From UBA5066 sp046331465 (GTDB lineage: Bacteria; Acidobacteriota; Thermoanaerobaculia; UBA5066): a stretch of 64,000 nucleotides of DNA. This document shows positions 47,433 to 55,898 of this stretch, one piece after another. The stretch's first letter is position 1, and every line of letters starts with the position of its first letter. The stretch spans positions 806,001 through 870,000 of the forward strand of contig JAXLQV010000002.1 in NCBI GenBank assembly GCA_046331465.1, given 5' to 3'. The translations under genes and the position numbers were made by a program. Below the pieces are notes generated by a model, which saw nothing but the letters and a program-made list of their open reading frames with translations, did no database searches and was not told the DNA's origin.

Positions 47433-48728
47433 ATGAGCGCCAGAAAGCTGCAGGGGCGGACGGTCGTGGTCGTCGGCGGGTGCCGCACGCCCTTCCTCCG
47501 GTCGGGAACCGGCTACAACGACCTGATGGCGTACGAGCTCGGGGCGATGGCCATGTCGGGCCTCCTCCAGCGGTACCGCGTCGATCCCTCCGCCGTCGAC
47601 CGCGTCGTCTTCGGGACCGTCCTCGCCGAGCCGCGCACCTCGAACCTCGCGCGCGAGGCGGCCCTCTCCTGCGGCCTCCCGCCGTCGTGCCCCGCCTTCA
47701 CGGTGACGGCGGCCTGCGCGTCGTCGAACGTCGCCATCGCGAGCGCCGTCGAGGCGATCTCGTGCGGCGCGGCCGACGTCGTGATCGCCGGGGGCGCCGA
47801 GACCCTCTCCGACGTCCCGATCCGCTTCGGACGCGAGGTCCGCAAGAGGCTCATCGCTTCGCAGAAGGCGAGGGGGGTCCTCGACTACGTGAAGCTCCTC
47901 CAGGGGCTCTCGCTGAAGGACCTCGCCCCCGACACGCCGGCCATCGCGGAGTTCTCGACGGGGCTCACGATGGGGCAGTGCGCCGAGCGGCTCGCCAAGC
48001 GGCTCGGCCTGACCCGCGAGGAGCAGGACCGCTTCGCCCTGAAATCGCACAAGAAGGCGGCGACCGCGACGGAGCAGGGGCTCTACCGCGGCCAGGTCGT
48101 CCCGGTCCGGGTCCCGCCGTCGTTCGCGCCGATCGAGGCGGACAACGGCGTGCGGGGCGACTCTAAGCTCGAGAAGCTCGCCTCGCTCCCGCCCGCGTTC
48201 GACCGGAAGTTCGGGACGGTGACGGCCGGGAACAGCTCCTTCCTCACCGACGGCGCGGCCGCCTGCCTCCTGATGAGCGCGGAGAAGGCGGACGAGCTCG
48301 GCGTCCCGCCTCTCGCCCGCGTCGTCTCGATGTCGCTCGTCGCGATGGACCCGCTCGAGGAGCTCCTCCTCGGGCCGGTCGCCTCGGTCCCCGAGGCGCT
48401 CGACGCGGCCGAGATCCCCCTCGGCGAGGTCGGAGTCTGGGAGGTCCACGAGGCGTTCGCGGCGCCGGTCCTGGCGTTCCTGAAGCTCCTCGCCGACAGG
48501 GCGTACTGCAGGGAGCGCCTCGGCCGGTCCGAGGCGCTCGGGAAGATCGACCCGAAAAAGGTGAACGCCTGGGGCGGCTCGCTCGCCCTCGGGCACCCGT
48601 TCGGAGCCACCGGCGCGCGCCTCGTGACGACGTGCGCGGAGAGGATGGAGCGCGAGGGGGCCGAGGTTGGCGTCGTGACGACGTGCGCGGCCGGCGCCCT
48701 CGGGCACGCGATGGTGCTGGCGCGATGA
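47433..48728 (+). CDS. Acetyl-CoA acyltransferase (thiolase), FadI-like
   Basis: 431 residues, a thiolase closest in motif pattern to the trifunctional-protein beta/FadI group. Active-site residues are visible: nucleophile C95 in TAACASSN, H388 in GHPFGATGAR and C418 in TTCAAGALGHAMVL. It cleaves 3-ketoacyl-CoA to acetyl-CoA and a shortened acyl-CoA. Its stop overlaps the ATG of the multifunctional hydratase-dehydrogenase gene by 4 bp (ATGA), the classical arrangement of a beta-oxidation pair. A GGGAGG ribosome site lies 4 nt before the ATG, within an inverted repeat. Confidence 0.93.
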   Translation: MSARKLQGRTVVVVGGCRTPFLRSGTGYNDLMAYELGAMAMSGLLQRYRVDPSAVDRVVFGTVLAEPRTSNLAREAALSCGLPPSCPAFTVTAACASSNVAIASAVEAISCGAADVVIAGGAETLSDVPIRFGREVRKRLIASQKARGVLDYVKLLQGLSLKDLAPDTPAIAEFSTGLTMGQCAERLAKRLGLTREEQDRFALKSHKKAATATEQGLYRGQVVPVRVPPSFAPIEADNGVRGDSKLEKLASLPPAFDRKFGTVTAGNSSFLTDGAAACLLMSAEKADELGVPPLARVVSMSLVAMDPLEELLLGPVASVPEALDAAEIPLGEVGVWEVHEAFAAPVLAFLKLLADRAYCRERLGRSEALGKIDPKKVNAWGGSLALGHPFGATGARLVTTCAERMEREGAEVGVVTTCAAGALGHAMVLAR

Positions 48729-50845
48729 GAACGCTCACGCTGAAGAAGCGCCCCGACGGGGTCGCCGTCCTCCTCTTCGACACGCCGAAGAAGCCCGTGA
48801 ACGTCCTCTCGGGCGCCCTCCTCCGCGAGGCGGGCCCGCTCATGGACGAGATCCAGGGGGACGACGCGATCGTCGCCTGCGTCCTCGCGAGCGCCAAGCC
48901 CGACTCCTTCATCGCCGGCGCCGACCTCGACCAGGTCGTCGGGATGACGGCCGCCGAGGCCGAGGCGATCTCGCGCGGCGCCCACGAGTGGCTCGACCGG
49001 GTCGAGGCGAGCCGCAAGCCGTTCGTCGCCGCGATCCACGGCGCGGCTCTCGGCGGCGGCCTCGAGGTCGCGCTCGCCTGCCATTACAGGATCGCGAGCG
49101 ACCACCCGAAGACCGTCCTCGCGCTGCCCGAGGTGATGCTCGGCGTCCTCCCGGCGGCGGGAGGCACGCAGCGCCTGCCGCGTCTCCTCGGTCTCCAGCG
49201 GGCGCTCCCGATGCTCCTGACGGGCAAGCGCCTCCGGGCCGCGCAGGCGTACCGGCAGGGCCTCGTCGACGCGCTGACGTCGCCCGGCGGCCTCGTCGAG
49301 ACGGCCGCGAAGGCGGCCCTCGGCCTCGCGAACGGGACACTGAAGCCGAGCCGCGACAAGCAGCCGTTCGCCGAGAACGCGCTCTCCCTCCCTCCGCTCC
49401 GGGGCTACGTCCTCGGGAAGGCGCGCGCGGCGGTGATGTGGAAGACCCGCGGCCTCTACGAGGCGCCGCTCGAGATCCTCGCGTGCGTCGAGAAGGGGCT
49501 CGCGGACGGGGCGAAGGCCGGCATGGAGGAGGAGGCGGTCCGCTTCGGCAGGCTCGTCGGGAGCGAGCGGTCGAAGAACCTCATCCGGCTCTTCGAGGCG
49601 ATGACCGCGCTGAAGAAGACCCCGCAGGGAGACGCGCCGGCGGCCGTGAAGCGGCTCGGCGTCCTCGGCGCGGGGCTCATGGGCGAGGGGATCGCGGCGG
49701 TCTCGCTCTCCCTCTCACCCGTCGTCCTGAAGGACGTCTCGGAGGAGGGGCTCTCGCGCGCCGCGAAGGGCCTCCGCAAGGGGCTCGACCGGCGCGTCCG
49801 CTCGGGCGCGCTGACGCGCCTCGAGCGGGACCGGCAGTGGTACGGCCTCCGGCCGACGACGCGCTCCGAGGACCTCGCCGGCTGCGACCTCGTGATCGAG
49901 GCCGTCTTCGAGGACCTCGCGCTGAAGCGAAAGGTCCTCGCCGAGACCGAGGCGATCCTCTCCCCCGACGCCGTCTTCGCGAGCAACACGTCGGCCCTCC
50001 CGATCCGCGAGATCGCCGCGAAGGCGAAGGAGCCGGGGCGGGTCGTCGGGATGCACTACTTCTCGCCCGTCCCGAAGATGCCGCTCCTCGAGGTCGTCGT
50101 CGCCGAGAAGACAGCCCCCTGGGCCGTCGCGACGGCGCGCGCCTTCGGCGTCGCGCAGGGGAAGACGGTCATCGTCGTGAAGGACGGGCCCGGCTTCTAC
50201 ACGACGCGGATCCTCGGGCCGTTCATCAACGAGGCGGTCGTCCTCCTCGACGAGGGGGCGGCGATCCCCGCGCTCGACGCCGCGCTCCTCGAGTTCGGCT
50301 TCCCGGTCGGGCCGGTCGCGCTCCTCGACGAGGTCGGCATCGACGTCGCGGCGCACGTCTCGATGGACCTCGGCAAGGCGTTCGCCTCGCGGGGCGCGGC
50401 GCCCTCGGCCACGTTCACGAGGCTCTTCGACGCGGGCTACAAGGGGCGCAAGAACGCGGAGGGCTTCTACCTCTACCCGAAGGACCGGGCGCCCGGCGCG
50501 CCGAAGGAGGTCAACCCGGCGGTCTACGAATTCTTCGGGGGCGCGGTCCGGAAGCGGATGCCCGTCGAGGACCTCGTCGACCGCCTCGCCCTCCTGATGG
50601 TGAACGAGGCCGCCTGGTGCCTCGCGGAGGGGGTCGTCGCCTCGCCCCGCGACGGCGACGCCGGTGCGATCCTCGGCCTCGGCTTCCCGCCGTTCCGCGG
50701 CGGCCCGTTCCGGCACGTCGACGCGGTCGGCGCGGAGGGGATCGTCGGGCGGATGGAGGAGCTCGCCGAGGCGAACGGGACGCGGTTCGCGCCGGCGCCT
50801 CTCCTCGTCGAGATGGCCCGGAAGGGGACGAAGTTCCACCCGTGA
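48725..50845 (+). CDS. Fatty-acid oxidation multifunctional protein (enoyl-CoA hydratase / 3-hydroxyacyl-CoA dehydrogenase), FadJ/FadB-like
   Basis: 706 residues. The N-terminal crotonase domain (about 1-190) has both catalytic glutamates, E114 (GGGLEVALACHYR) and E136 (LPEVMLG), with the CoA loop AAIHGAALGGG. The dehydrogenase part (about 310-690) has the NAD motif LGAGLMGEGIA and the catalytic histidine in GMHYFSPVPKMPLLEVV. It hydrates trans-2-enoyl-CoA and oxidises 3-hydroxyacyl-CoA; the coupled thiolase finishes the cycle. No acyl-CoA dehydrogenase or ligase is nearby. The N-terminus is chosen at the ATGA overlap with the thiolase stop. Confidence 0.94.
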   Translation: MRTLTLKKRPDGVAVLLFDTPKKPVNVLSGALLREAGPLMDEIQGDDAIVACVLASAKPDSFIAGADLDQVVGMTAAEAEAISRGAHEWLDRVEASRKPFVAAIHGAALGGGLEVALACHYRIASDHPKTVLALPEVMLGVLPAAGGTQRLPRLLGLQRALPMLLTGKRLRAAQAYRQGLVDALTSPGGLVETAAKAALGLANGTLKPSRDKQPFAENALSLPPLRGYVLGKARAAVMWKTRGLYEAPLEILACVEKGLADGAKAGMEEEAVRFGRLVGSERSKNLIRLFEAMTALKKTPQGDAPAAVKRLGVLGAGLMGEGIAAVSLSLSPVVLKDVSEEGLSRAAKGLRKGLDRRVRSGALTRLERDRQWYGLRPTTRSEDLAGCDLVIEAVFEDLALKRKVLAETEAILSPDAVFASNTSALPIREIAAKAKEPGRVVGMHYFSPVPKMPLLEVVVAEKTAPWAVATARAFGVAQGKTVIVVKDGPGFYTTRILGPFINEAVVLLDEGAAIPALDAALLEFGFPVGPVALLDEVGIDVAAHVSMDLGKAFASRGAAPSATFTRLFDAGYKGRKNAEGFYLYPKDRAPGAPKEVNPAVYEFFGGAVRKRMPVEDLVDRLALLMVNEAAWCLAEGVVASPRDGDAGAILGLGFPPFRGGPFRHVDAVGAEGIVGRMEELAEANGTRFAPAPLLVEMARKGTKFHP

Positions 50846-50898
50846 CGGGCGGGGGCCGGCGGCGAGCCGGCCGGCTTTCGGGACCGTGCGACGAAGAA

Positions 50899-50922
50899 GG
50901 GGCGGGCCGGAAGGCCCGCCCC
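50899..50922. terminator. GC hairpin between the beta-oxidation operon and dodecin
   Basis: A perfect 10-bp stem (50899-50908 with 50913-50922, GGAA loop) lies between two convergent genes. No T-tract, so the call rests on position and symmetry. Confidence 0.6.
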
Positions 50923-50929
50923 GCCCGCC

Positions 50930-51136
50930 TCAGCGCTCGAGCTTGAAGCCGACGTTGATCGTGACCTGGAACTCGGCGACCTTGCCGTCGTGGATGCGGC
51001 CGCGCTCCTCGACGACCTCGAACCAGTCCATGTGCCGGATCGTCTTCGCGGCCTCCTCGACGGCGACCTTCACGGCCTCGGCGAAGCTGACGGGGGACGT
51101 TCCGACGAGCTCGACCTTCTTGTAGACACCACCCAT
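50930..51136 (-). CDS. Dodecin, flavin-binding protein
   Basis: 68 residues, the full length of bacterial dodecins, which assemble as hollow dodecamers that bind flavin (riboflavin, FMN or FAD). The signature residues are in place: W38 in HMDWFEV, which stacks on the flavin, and Q57 in EFQVTINVGF, which contacts the isoalloxazine ring. The start (MGGVYKKVELVGTSP) has a strong AAGGAGGT ribosome site, and TAGAAT lies 41 nt upstream. It is monocistronic. A role in flavin storage or protection is known for the family and is inferred here. Confidence 0.94.
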   Translation of the reverse strand: MGGVYKKVELVGTSPVSFAEAVKVAVEEAAKTIRHMDWFEVVEERGRIHDGKVAEFQVTINVGFKLER

Positions 51137-51177
51137 GGGGAACCTCCTTGGATCGTTCCGATCGACGGTACGGGGGG

Positions 51178-51183
51178 ATTCTA
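51178..51183 (-). promoter_or_regulatory. -10-like element TAGAAT for dodecin
   Basis: TAGAAT on the minus strand, 41 nt before the dodecin ATG. The leader carries a canonical ribosome site. Confidence 0.45.
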
Positions 51184-51234
51184 GCGAGGTGCCGGAACCG
51201 GGGTGCCCGGCCTCGCCGTGTCCCGGTTCGGAGC

Positions 51235-51240
51235 GAGAAT
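51235..51240 (+). promoter_or_regulatory. -10-like element GAGAAT before the solute-binding protein gene
   Basis: GAGAAT ends 8 nt before the GTG at 51249. A CAGGAG run touches the start codon and is too close to act as a normal ribosome site. Confidence 0.35.
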
Positions 51241-51248
51241 GCGCAGGA

Positions 51249-52748
51249 GTGAACCGGGTCGTCGGGCTCCTCGTCCTCGCGCTCTGCAGCGCGTGCCGGA
51301 CTTCGCCGGAGGAGGCCAGCGTCACGGTCGCCGTCCGGGCGGACGTCACGGGTTTCTTCCCGAACCCGCCCGCCAAGGACGAGTCGTTCACGAACCGCGT
51401 GAACGCGGAGATCCTCGAGGGCCTCGTCCGTCTCGACGCGGACGGGCGGCTCGCGCCCGGCCTCGCCGAGCGGTGGGAGACGCCCGACGAACGGACGTAC
51501 GTCTTCCACCTCCGGCCGGGCCTCCGCTTTTCCGACGGCACCCCGCTCACTGCCTCGGACGTGTCCGCTTCGCTCCTCACGTGCATCCGGAAGGACTGGC
51601 CGACGGCTTCCTACCTCAGGAACATCGCCACGGTCGAGACCGACGGGCCGCTGCGCGTCGCGGTCAGGACCCGGGTGCCTTACCCCCTTCTCCTCTACAA
51701 GCTGCCCTGGGGCCACGTCCTGCCTGGTGCCGCGCTGGCCCGGAACCCCGTGCCCCTCGTCGGCGCGGGCCCCTATCGTCTCGCTTCTTGGGAGCGGAAC
51801 AGGGGGTTCACCCTGGAGCGGAACGAGCGCTACTGGGGACGACGGCCCGCGATCGGACGGGTCCGCTTCGAGATCGTCCCGGACGCCGGGGAGAGGATCG
51901 CCCGGCTCCTGTCCGGCGCGGTGGACGTCGTGGACGAGGTCCCCCTCGAGCGCGTGGACGCGCTGCGGGCCGAGAAGGCGATCCGCGTCTACGCGGCGCC
52001 GAGCCTCCGCGTCCTGTTCCTGACCTTCCGGGTCACGGAGCCGCCCTTCTCGGATCCCCGCGTGCGCGAAGCCTTCGACCTCGCGCTCGACCGCGACGAG
52101 ATCGTGACGCGGGCGTACGACGGGAAGACCGTCACCGCCTCGCAGCTCGTTCCCTCGTCCGTCGTCGGCTTCAACCCGGTCCTCCGGGTCCCGAAGGTCG
52201 ACCGGTCCCGCTCCCGCGCCCTGCTCGCCGAGGCCGGCTATCCGAACGGGCTCGACGTCCGTCTCGACGGGACCCGCGACCGGTACGTCAACGACGTGAG
52301 GATCCTCCGCGAGGTGGCCCGGCAGCTCGACGTCGTCGGCGTCCGGGTCGCCGTGACCGCCCTCGACAAGTCCGCGTTCTTCGAGCGGATCGACTCGGGC
52401 CGGTCGGCGTTCCACCTCGTCGGCTGGGCCTGCGGCTCGGGAGAGGCGGCGGAGGCGATCGAGGCCCTCGTCGCGACGAAGGGGCCAGGTCTCGGCGTCG
52501 CGAACAGCGGAGGCTACAGCGACCCGGTCCTCGACGGACTCCTCGCCCGGAGCAACGGGGCGACGGACCCGGCGCTCAGGGTCGAGGCGCTCCAGCGGAT
52601 GCTCGCCCGGGTCGCCGAGCAGAGGCCCGTCCTGCCGCTCCTCCTTCAGACCGAAGCCATCGCCGTCTCCCGTCGGATCGACTGGGTGCCGGGTCGCGAC
52701 TTCAGGATCCGGATCGAGGACATGCGGCCGGCGCATCACGCGGACTGA
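51249..52748 (+). CDS. Extracellular solute-binding protein, family 5 (peptide-type), orphan
   Basis: 499 residues. A short signal sequence (about 1-17) ends ALCSAC-R, a poor lipobox, so lipid attachment at C16 is uncertain. The body is an SBP_bac_5 (oligopeptide/nickel-type) fold: LVRLDADGRLAPGLAERWETPDERTYVFHLRPGLRFSDGTPLT and the later VGAGPYRLASWERNRGFTLERNERYWG are family hallmarks. No ABC permease or ATPase genes are adjacent, so it must use a transporter encoded elsewhere or act on its own. The GTG start is placed after the GAGAAT element. Confidence 0.85.
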   Translation: MNRVVGLLVLALCSACRTSPEEASVTVAVRADVTGFFPNPPAKDESFTNRVNAEILEGLVRLDADGRLAPGLAERWETPDERTYVFHLRPGLRFSDGTPLTASDVSASLLTCIRKDWPTASYLRNIATVETDGPLRVAVRTRVPYPLLLYKLPWGHVLPGAALARNPVPLVGAGPYRLASWERNRGFTLERNERYWGRRPAIGRVRFEIVPDAGERIARLLSGAVDVVDEVPLERVDALRAEKAIRVYAAPSLRVLFLTFRVTEPPFSDPRVREAFDLALDRDEIVTRAYDGKTVTASQLVPSSVVGFNPVLRVPKVDRSRSRALLAEAGYPNGLDVRLDGTRDRYVNDVRILREVARQLDVVGVRVAVTALDKSAFFERIDSGRSAFHLVGWACGSGEAAEAIEALVATKGPGLGVANSGGYSDPVLDGLLARSNGATDPALRVEALQRMLARVAEQRPVLPLLLQTEAIAVSRRIDWVPGRDFRIRIEDMRPAHHAD

Positions 52749-52761
52749 CGCCGGATCGAAA

Positions 52762-52791
52762 GGGAGGGCGGCCCGGATGGACCGCCCTCCC
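52762..52791. terminator. Hairpin between convergent genes
   Basis: A perfect 10-bp stem (52762-52771 with 52782-52791, 10-nt loop) separates the solute-binding protein gene from the convergent outer-membrane barrel gene. No T-tract. Confidence 0.55.
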
Positions 52792-52829
52792 GGGTCGTTC
52801 GTGGCGTCGGACCGCGTGGTGCCGCGGCG

Positions 52830-54083
52830 TCAGAACCCGAAGGAGAAGCCGATCTCGCCCTCCCACTGGTCCATGGTGAGCTTGATCTTCTGCTGGCCGG
52901 GAGCCTCGAGGGGGTTCGGCCCCTCGACGGAGTTGGAGAAGGCGCGCATGAGGGCGAAGTGGAGCTTCGTCTTGTCGGACAGGAGGGTCGAGACGCCGAC
53001 GGTGGCGTGGTCCTGGATGACGCCGGGCGCGAGGATGTTGAAGAGGACCTCGCTCTCCTGGACCGGGTTGTCGCAGTGGGCGTAGCCGGCGCGGAGGGTG
53101 AGGCTGGGGTTGACCTCCCACTGGACGCCGATCTTGAAGACGGTGACGTCCTTCCAGCCGAAGCCGGCGCCGTTGTCGGCGCCGAGGGGGGCCTGCATCA
53201 GGTTGGGGAGCATCGGGTTGCCGACGGAGGCGACCTTGCTGTAGTAGATCTCCTGGACGTCGGCGGCGATGGAGACGCAATCGGAGGGGAAGACGGCGAT
53301 GCCGACGGTCCAGTTCTCGGGGATGTCGAAGTCACCCTGCTCGGCGAAGAGGCCGGCGTACTCCTTGAACTCGCCCATGGCGATCTTGGTCTGGTAGGAG
53401 GCGCCGACGCCGAGGTGCTCGCCGAACTTGCCGTGGTAGCCGATGCGGGCGCCGAAGCCGGTGGAGGTGGACTTGCCGTTGTTCGTCAGGTTGGCGGGGT
53501 CCGAGGAGAACATCGAGAAGGCGCCGAGGCCCTTCGCCTCGAAACTCTGCCAGCCGAAGATCGGGGAGACGCCGATGGCCTGGTGCTTCGCGAACTCCCA
53601 GGTGAACGACGGCGCGACGAACGCCTGCATCAGGTTGATGCCGGTGGGGGACTGCCCGAAGACCTTGTTGGGGTAGTTCGTGTTCATGCCGCCGTTGCCG
53701 TAGATGGCCAGGCCGAGGTGGAAGTTGTCGGAGAGGTGCCAGGCGCCGGCGATGCTGGGCATGACGAAGCCGGTGGAGTGGCTCTCGTAGGTGCCGGGGG
53801 CGAGGCCGAAGGTGCCGGGGTAGCCGGAGGGGTTGCCCGACACGGAGTACTCGCGGTTCGGGGCGAAGAGGGCCACGCCGACGTCGTAGCCCTTCACGAA
53901 GGCGATCGTGGCGGGGTTGGTGGCGCTGGCGAGGGTGCTCAGGTGGAGCGCCTGGCCGGCGCCGGCCATCCCCTTGTACGGGGTGCCGTAGCCGAGGGAG
54001 AAGTAGCCGTCCGTCGCCGGGGCGGGAGCGGCCAGGACGAGCAGGGCCAGGGCCGTGATCGCCAGGACGGGGTTTCGCTTCAT
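52830..54083 (-). CDS. OmpP1/FadL-family outer-membrane barrel
   Basis: 417 residues. Signal peptide (about 1-24, ending APAPA), then a FadL-type N-terminus (SLGYGTPYKGMAGAGQALHLSTLASATNPATIAF), where the NPA segment forms part of the luminal hatch. Alternating beta strands follow, ending in an aromatic C-terminal strand (GEIGFSFGF), as outer-membrane barrels need for BAM assembly. Members import hydrophobic compounds. The gene follows the sulfur operon on the same strand 99 nt downstream, but two hairpins lie in the gap. The ATG at 54083 has a GGAGAG site and gives a clean signal peptide. Confidence 0.88.
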   Translation of the reverse strand: MKRNPVLAITALALLVLAAPAPATDGYFSLGYGTPYKGMAGAGQALHLSTLASATNPATIAFVKGYDVGVALFAPNREYSVSGNPSGYPGTFGLAPGTYESHSTGFVMPSIAGAWHLSDNFHLGLAIYGNGGMNTNYPNKVFGQSPTGINLMQAFVAPSFTWEFAKHQAIGVSPIFGWQSFEAKGLGAFSMFSSDPANLTNNGKSTSTGFGARIGYHGKFGEHLGVGASYQTKIAMGEFKEYAGLFAEQGDFDIPENWTVGIAVFPSDCVSIAADVQEIYYSKVASVGNPMLPNLMQAPLGADNGAGFGWKDVTVFKIGVQWEVNPSLTLRAGYAHCDNPVQESEVLFNILAPGVIQDHATVGVSTLLSDKTKLHFALMRAFSNSVEGPNPLEAPGQQKIKLTMDQWEGEIGFSFGF

Positions 54084-54099
54084 TGCACACTCTCCATGG

Positions 54100-54173
54100 G
54101 GCACGCCGCTTCGGGGCGTGCCGGACGTCCGTTCTGTCCGTGAATGGCGGAGACGATCCGGCCTCGCGGCCGG
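54100..54173 (-). terminator. Two hairpins between the sulfur operon and the FadL-type gene
   Basis: Reading on the minus strand, a 6-bp stem with GCGA loop (54158-54173) comes 9 nt after the sulfur operon stop, and an 8-bp stem (54100-54107 with 54115-54122) lies 16 nt upstream of the barrel start. Neither has a T-tract. The first may end or attenuate the operon; the second may shape the barrel gene leader. Confidence 0.4.
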
Positions 54174-54182
54174 TTTAGGTCC

Positions 54183-55367
54183 TCAGCAGCCGCCGCCCTT
54201 CTTCGGCGCGGCGGAAGGGGCGACGGCCTTCACGACGAGCGCGGGCGCCGGCGCCGCCGCTGCTCCCGTGAAGTAGCCGTTCAGGGCGCTCTTCGCGCGG
54301 TACTCCGCGACGAGGGCGGGCGTGGGCTCGGCCGGAGGCTGCGGCGCCGTCAGGACGGACGCCTTCCAGGCGGCGAAGCCGCCGGAGAGGACGAGGACCT
54401 CGCCCGGGAAGGAGCGGAGCCCCTCCGGCAGGGTCGTCACGTCGCCCTGCGCGTAGGCGACGAGGGTCCGCGTCGCGGGGAGGGTCGCGGCGAACTTCTC
54501 CGCCGTCGTCCCCTCGGGAAGCGTCACGGTCCCGGGGATCCGCTCGGTGGGGGAAGCGGCCTTCGGGTCGCGCAGGTCGAGGAGCCAGAGCTCCCGCGGG
54601 GACGAGACGATCTTCTGCGCGAGCTCGACGGCGCCGATCTTCGCGACCGGCCTTTCCGCGACGGCGACCGCGCCCTTCGGGAGGGCGACGGTGACGAGGC
54701 CGAGGGCCGCGATCGCGCCCATCGCCGCGAACGCGCGGTTGCGGATGCGGGGCTGCGAGACCGGGACGGGCTTCTTCGCCTTCGGGGCGAAGATCGTCTC
54801 GAGCTTCTCGGCGCCGAGGAAGCAGCCGACCGCCATCGCGACGACGCCCGCCGCGAGGACGGGGAACGGGACGTGGAGCGCCTGCGCGATCGTCACCGAG
54901 CCCATTGCGCCGCTCCTGTAAAACCCCTCGAGCGGGGCGTAGACGAAGCCGAAGAGGAGCGAGCCGATCGCGACCCCGACGATCGACATCAGGCCGTCCC
55001 ACTTGCCGGAGGCCATGGCGACGACGCCCGTCCCGGGGCAGTAGGCGGAGGTCATGAAGCCGGCCCCGAGGAGGAGGCCGCCGACGACGTGCGGGCCGAG
55101 GAACGTCTCCGGGACCGTGAGGAGCGAGAGGTCGAGGACCCCGAGCCCGGAGAGGAGCCCGATGCCGGCGCAGGCCGTCGCGATCGCGCTGAACATCACC
55201 TTCAGGACGCGCGTGTCGGTCAGGTAGAACTGGGCCGCGAGGTTCTTTGCGTTCCCGAAGCCGGCGCGCTCGAGGACGAAGCCGAACGCGAAGCCGACGA
55301 GCGTGCCGAGGAGGAGGCCGGTCGGGAAGCCGAAGACGTCTTGCGGGTAGAGAGGGAGGAAGCTCAT
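54183..55367 (-). CDS. YeeE/YedE sulfur transporter fused to a cysteine-less rhodanese domain
   Basis: 394 residues. Residues 1-205 are a YeeE/YedE (TsuA-like) membrane domain with the conserved cysteines C66 (ATACAGIG) and C110 (SAYCPGTG) that pass thiosulfate through the pore in relatives. A further helix (about 215-235) leads to a rhodanese domain (about 245-345). Its active-site loop reads VAYAQGD, so the catalytic Cys is A306. The tail is Ala/Pro-rich and ends in Lys-Lys-Gly-Gly-Gly-Cys, with Cys as the last residue. The ATG overlaps the previous stop by 4 bp. The fusion could pass sulfur to the oxidoreductase side; the tail Cys may replace the lost active site. Confidence 0.85.
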   Translation of the reverse strand: MSFLPLYPQDVFGFPTGLLLGTLVGFAFGFVLERAGFGNAKNLAAQFYLTDTRVLKVMFSAIATACAGIGLLSGLGVLDLSLLTVPETFLGPHVVGGLLLGAGFMTSAYCPGTGVVAMASGKWDGLMSIVGVAIGSLLFGFVYAPLEGFYRSGAMGSVTIAQALHVPFPVLAAGVVAMAVGCFLGAEKLETIFAPKAKKPVPVSQPRIRNRAFAAMGAIAALGLVTVALPKGAVAVAERPVAKIGAVELAQKIVSSPRELWLLDLRDPKAASPTERIPGTVTLPEGTTAEKFAATLPATRTLVAYAQGDVTTLPEGLRSFPGEVLVLSGGFAAWKASVLTAPQPPAEPTPALVAEYRAKSALNGYFTGAAAAPAPALVVKAVAPSAAPKKGGGC

Positions 55368-55885
55368 CGCCAGTCCCTCTTCACGAGCGGGGCGACGAGG
55401 TAGCCGCCCGCGAAGACGCACATCATGAAGATCCAGGAGCCGAGCGAGAGGATCGCCCCGCCCGTGAGCGCCTGGCCCGACGTGCAGCCGCGGGCGAGCC
55501 GCGCCGCGAAGCCCATCATCACTCCGCCGATCACCGCCAACGCGAGCCGGCGCCCCTTCGTCACCCCTTCGCCGCGGAGGACCTCGCTCCTCAGCCGTCC
55601 GCCGGAGTAGGCGCCGACGAGGCCGCCGAGGAAGACGCCGAGGACCTCGAAGACCATCCAGTCCTCGAGGACCTTCTTCCCCGGGCCGGCGTACTGCGAG
55701 AAGTAGGCGTTCGCCTCCACCGCCTTCGGCGCGACGAGGTCGACGGCGCCGACGGCGAGCCGCGTCACGGCGCTCGAGGAGCCGAGGCCGAAGCCCATGA
55801 CGAGGAAGGAGCCGAGGAGGACGAGGCCGAGGCAGAACCCGGCGACGTAAGGGTTCCAGAACGGGCGTTCCGCGGGAGGCTGCAT
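55364..55885 (-). CDS. YeeE/YedE-family membrane protein
   Basis: 173 residues with about 5 membrane helices. The family motif is present late in the protein (ARLARGCTSGQALTGGA, with C134). It is about half the length of TsuA, so it and the next gene product probably complement each other as two halves of a pore, as in other two-gene YeeE systems. The start ATG 55885 is preferred over GTG 55894 because GAGGTG lies 6-7 nt upstream. It begins 13 nt after the NrfD gene stop and overlaps the YeeE-rhodanese start by 4 bp, so co-expression with the oxidoreductase is certain if the operon is transcribed as one unit. Confidence 0.85.
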   Translation of the reverse strand: MQPPAERPFWNPYVAGFCLGLVLLGSFLVMGFGLGSSSAVTRLAVGAVDLVAPKAVEANAYFSQYAGPGKKVLEDWMVFEVLGVFLGGLVGAYSGGRLRSEVLRGEGVTKGRRLALAVIGGVMMGFAARLARGCTSGQALTGGAILSLGSWIFMMCVFAGGYLVAPLVKRDWR

Positions 55886-55898
55886 CGAAGTCACCTCG

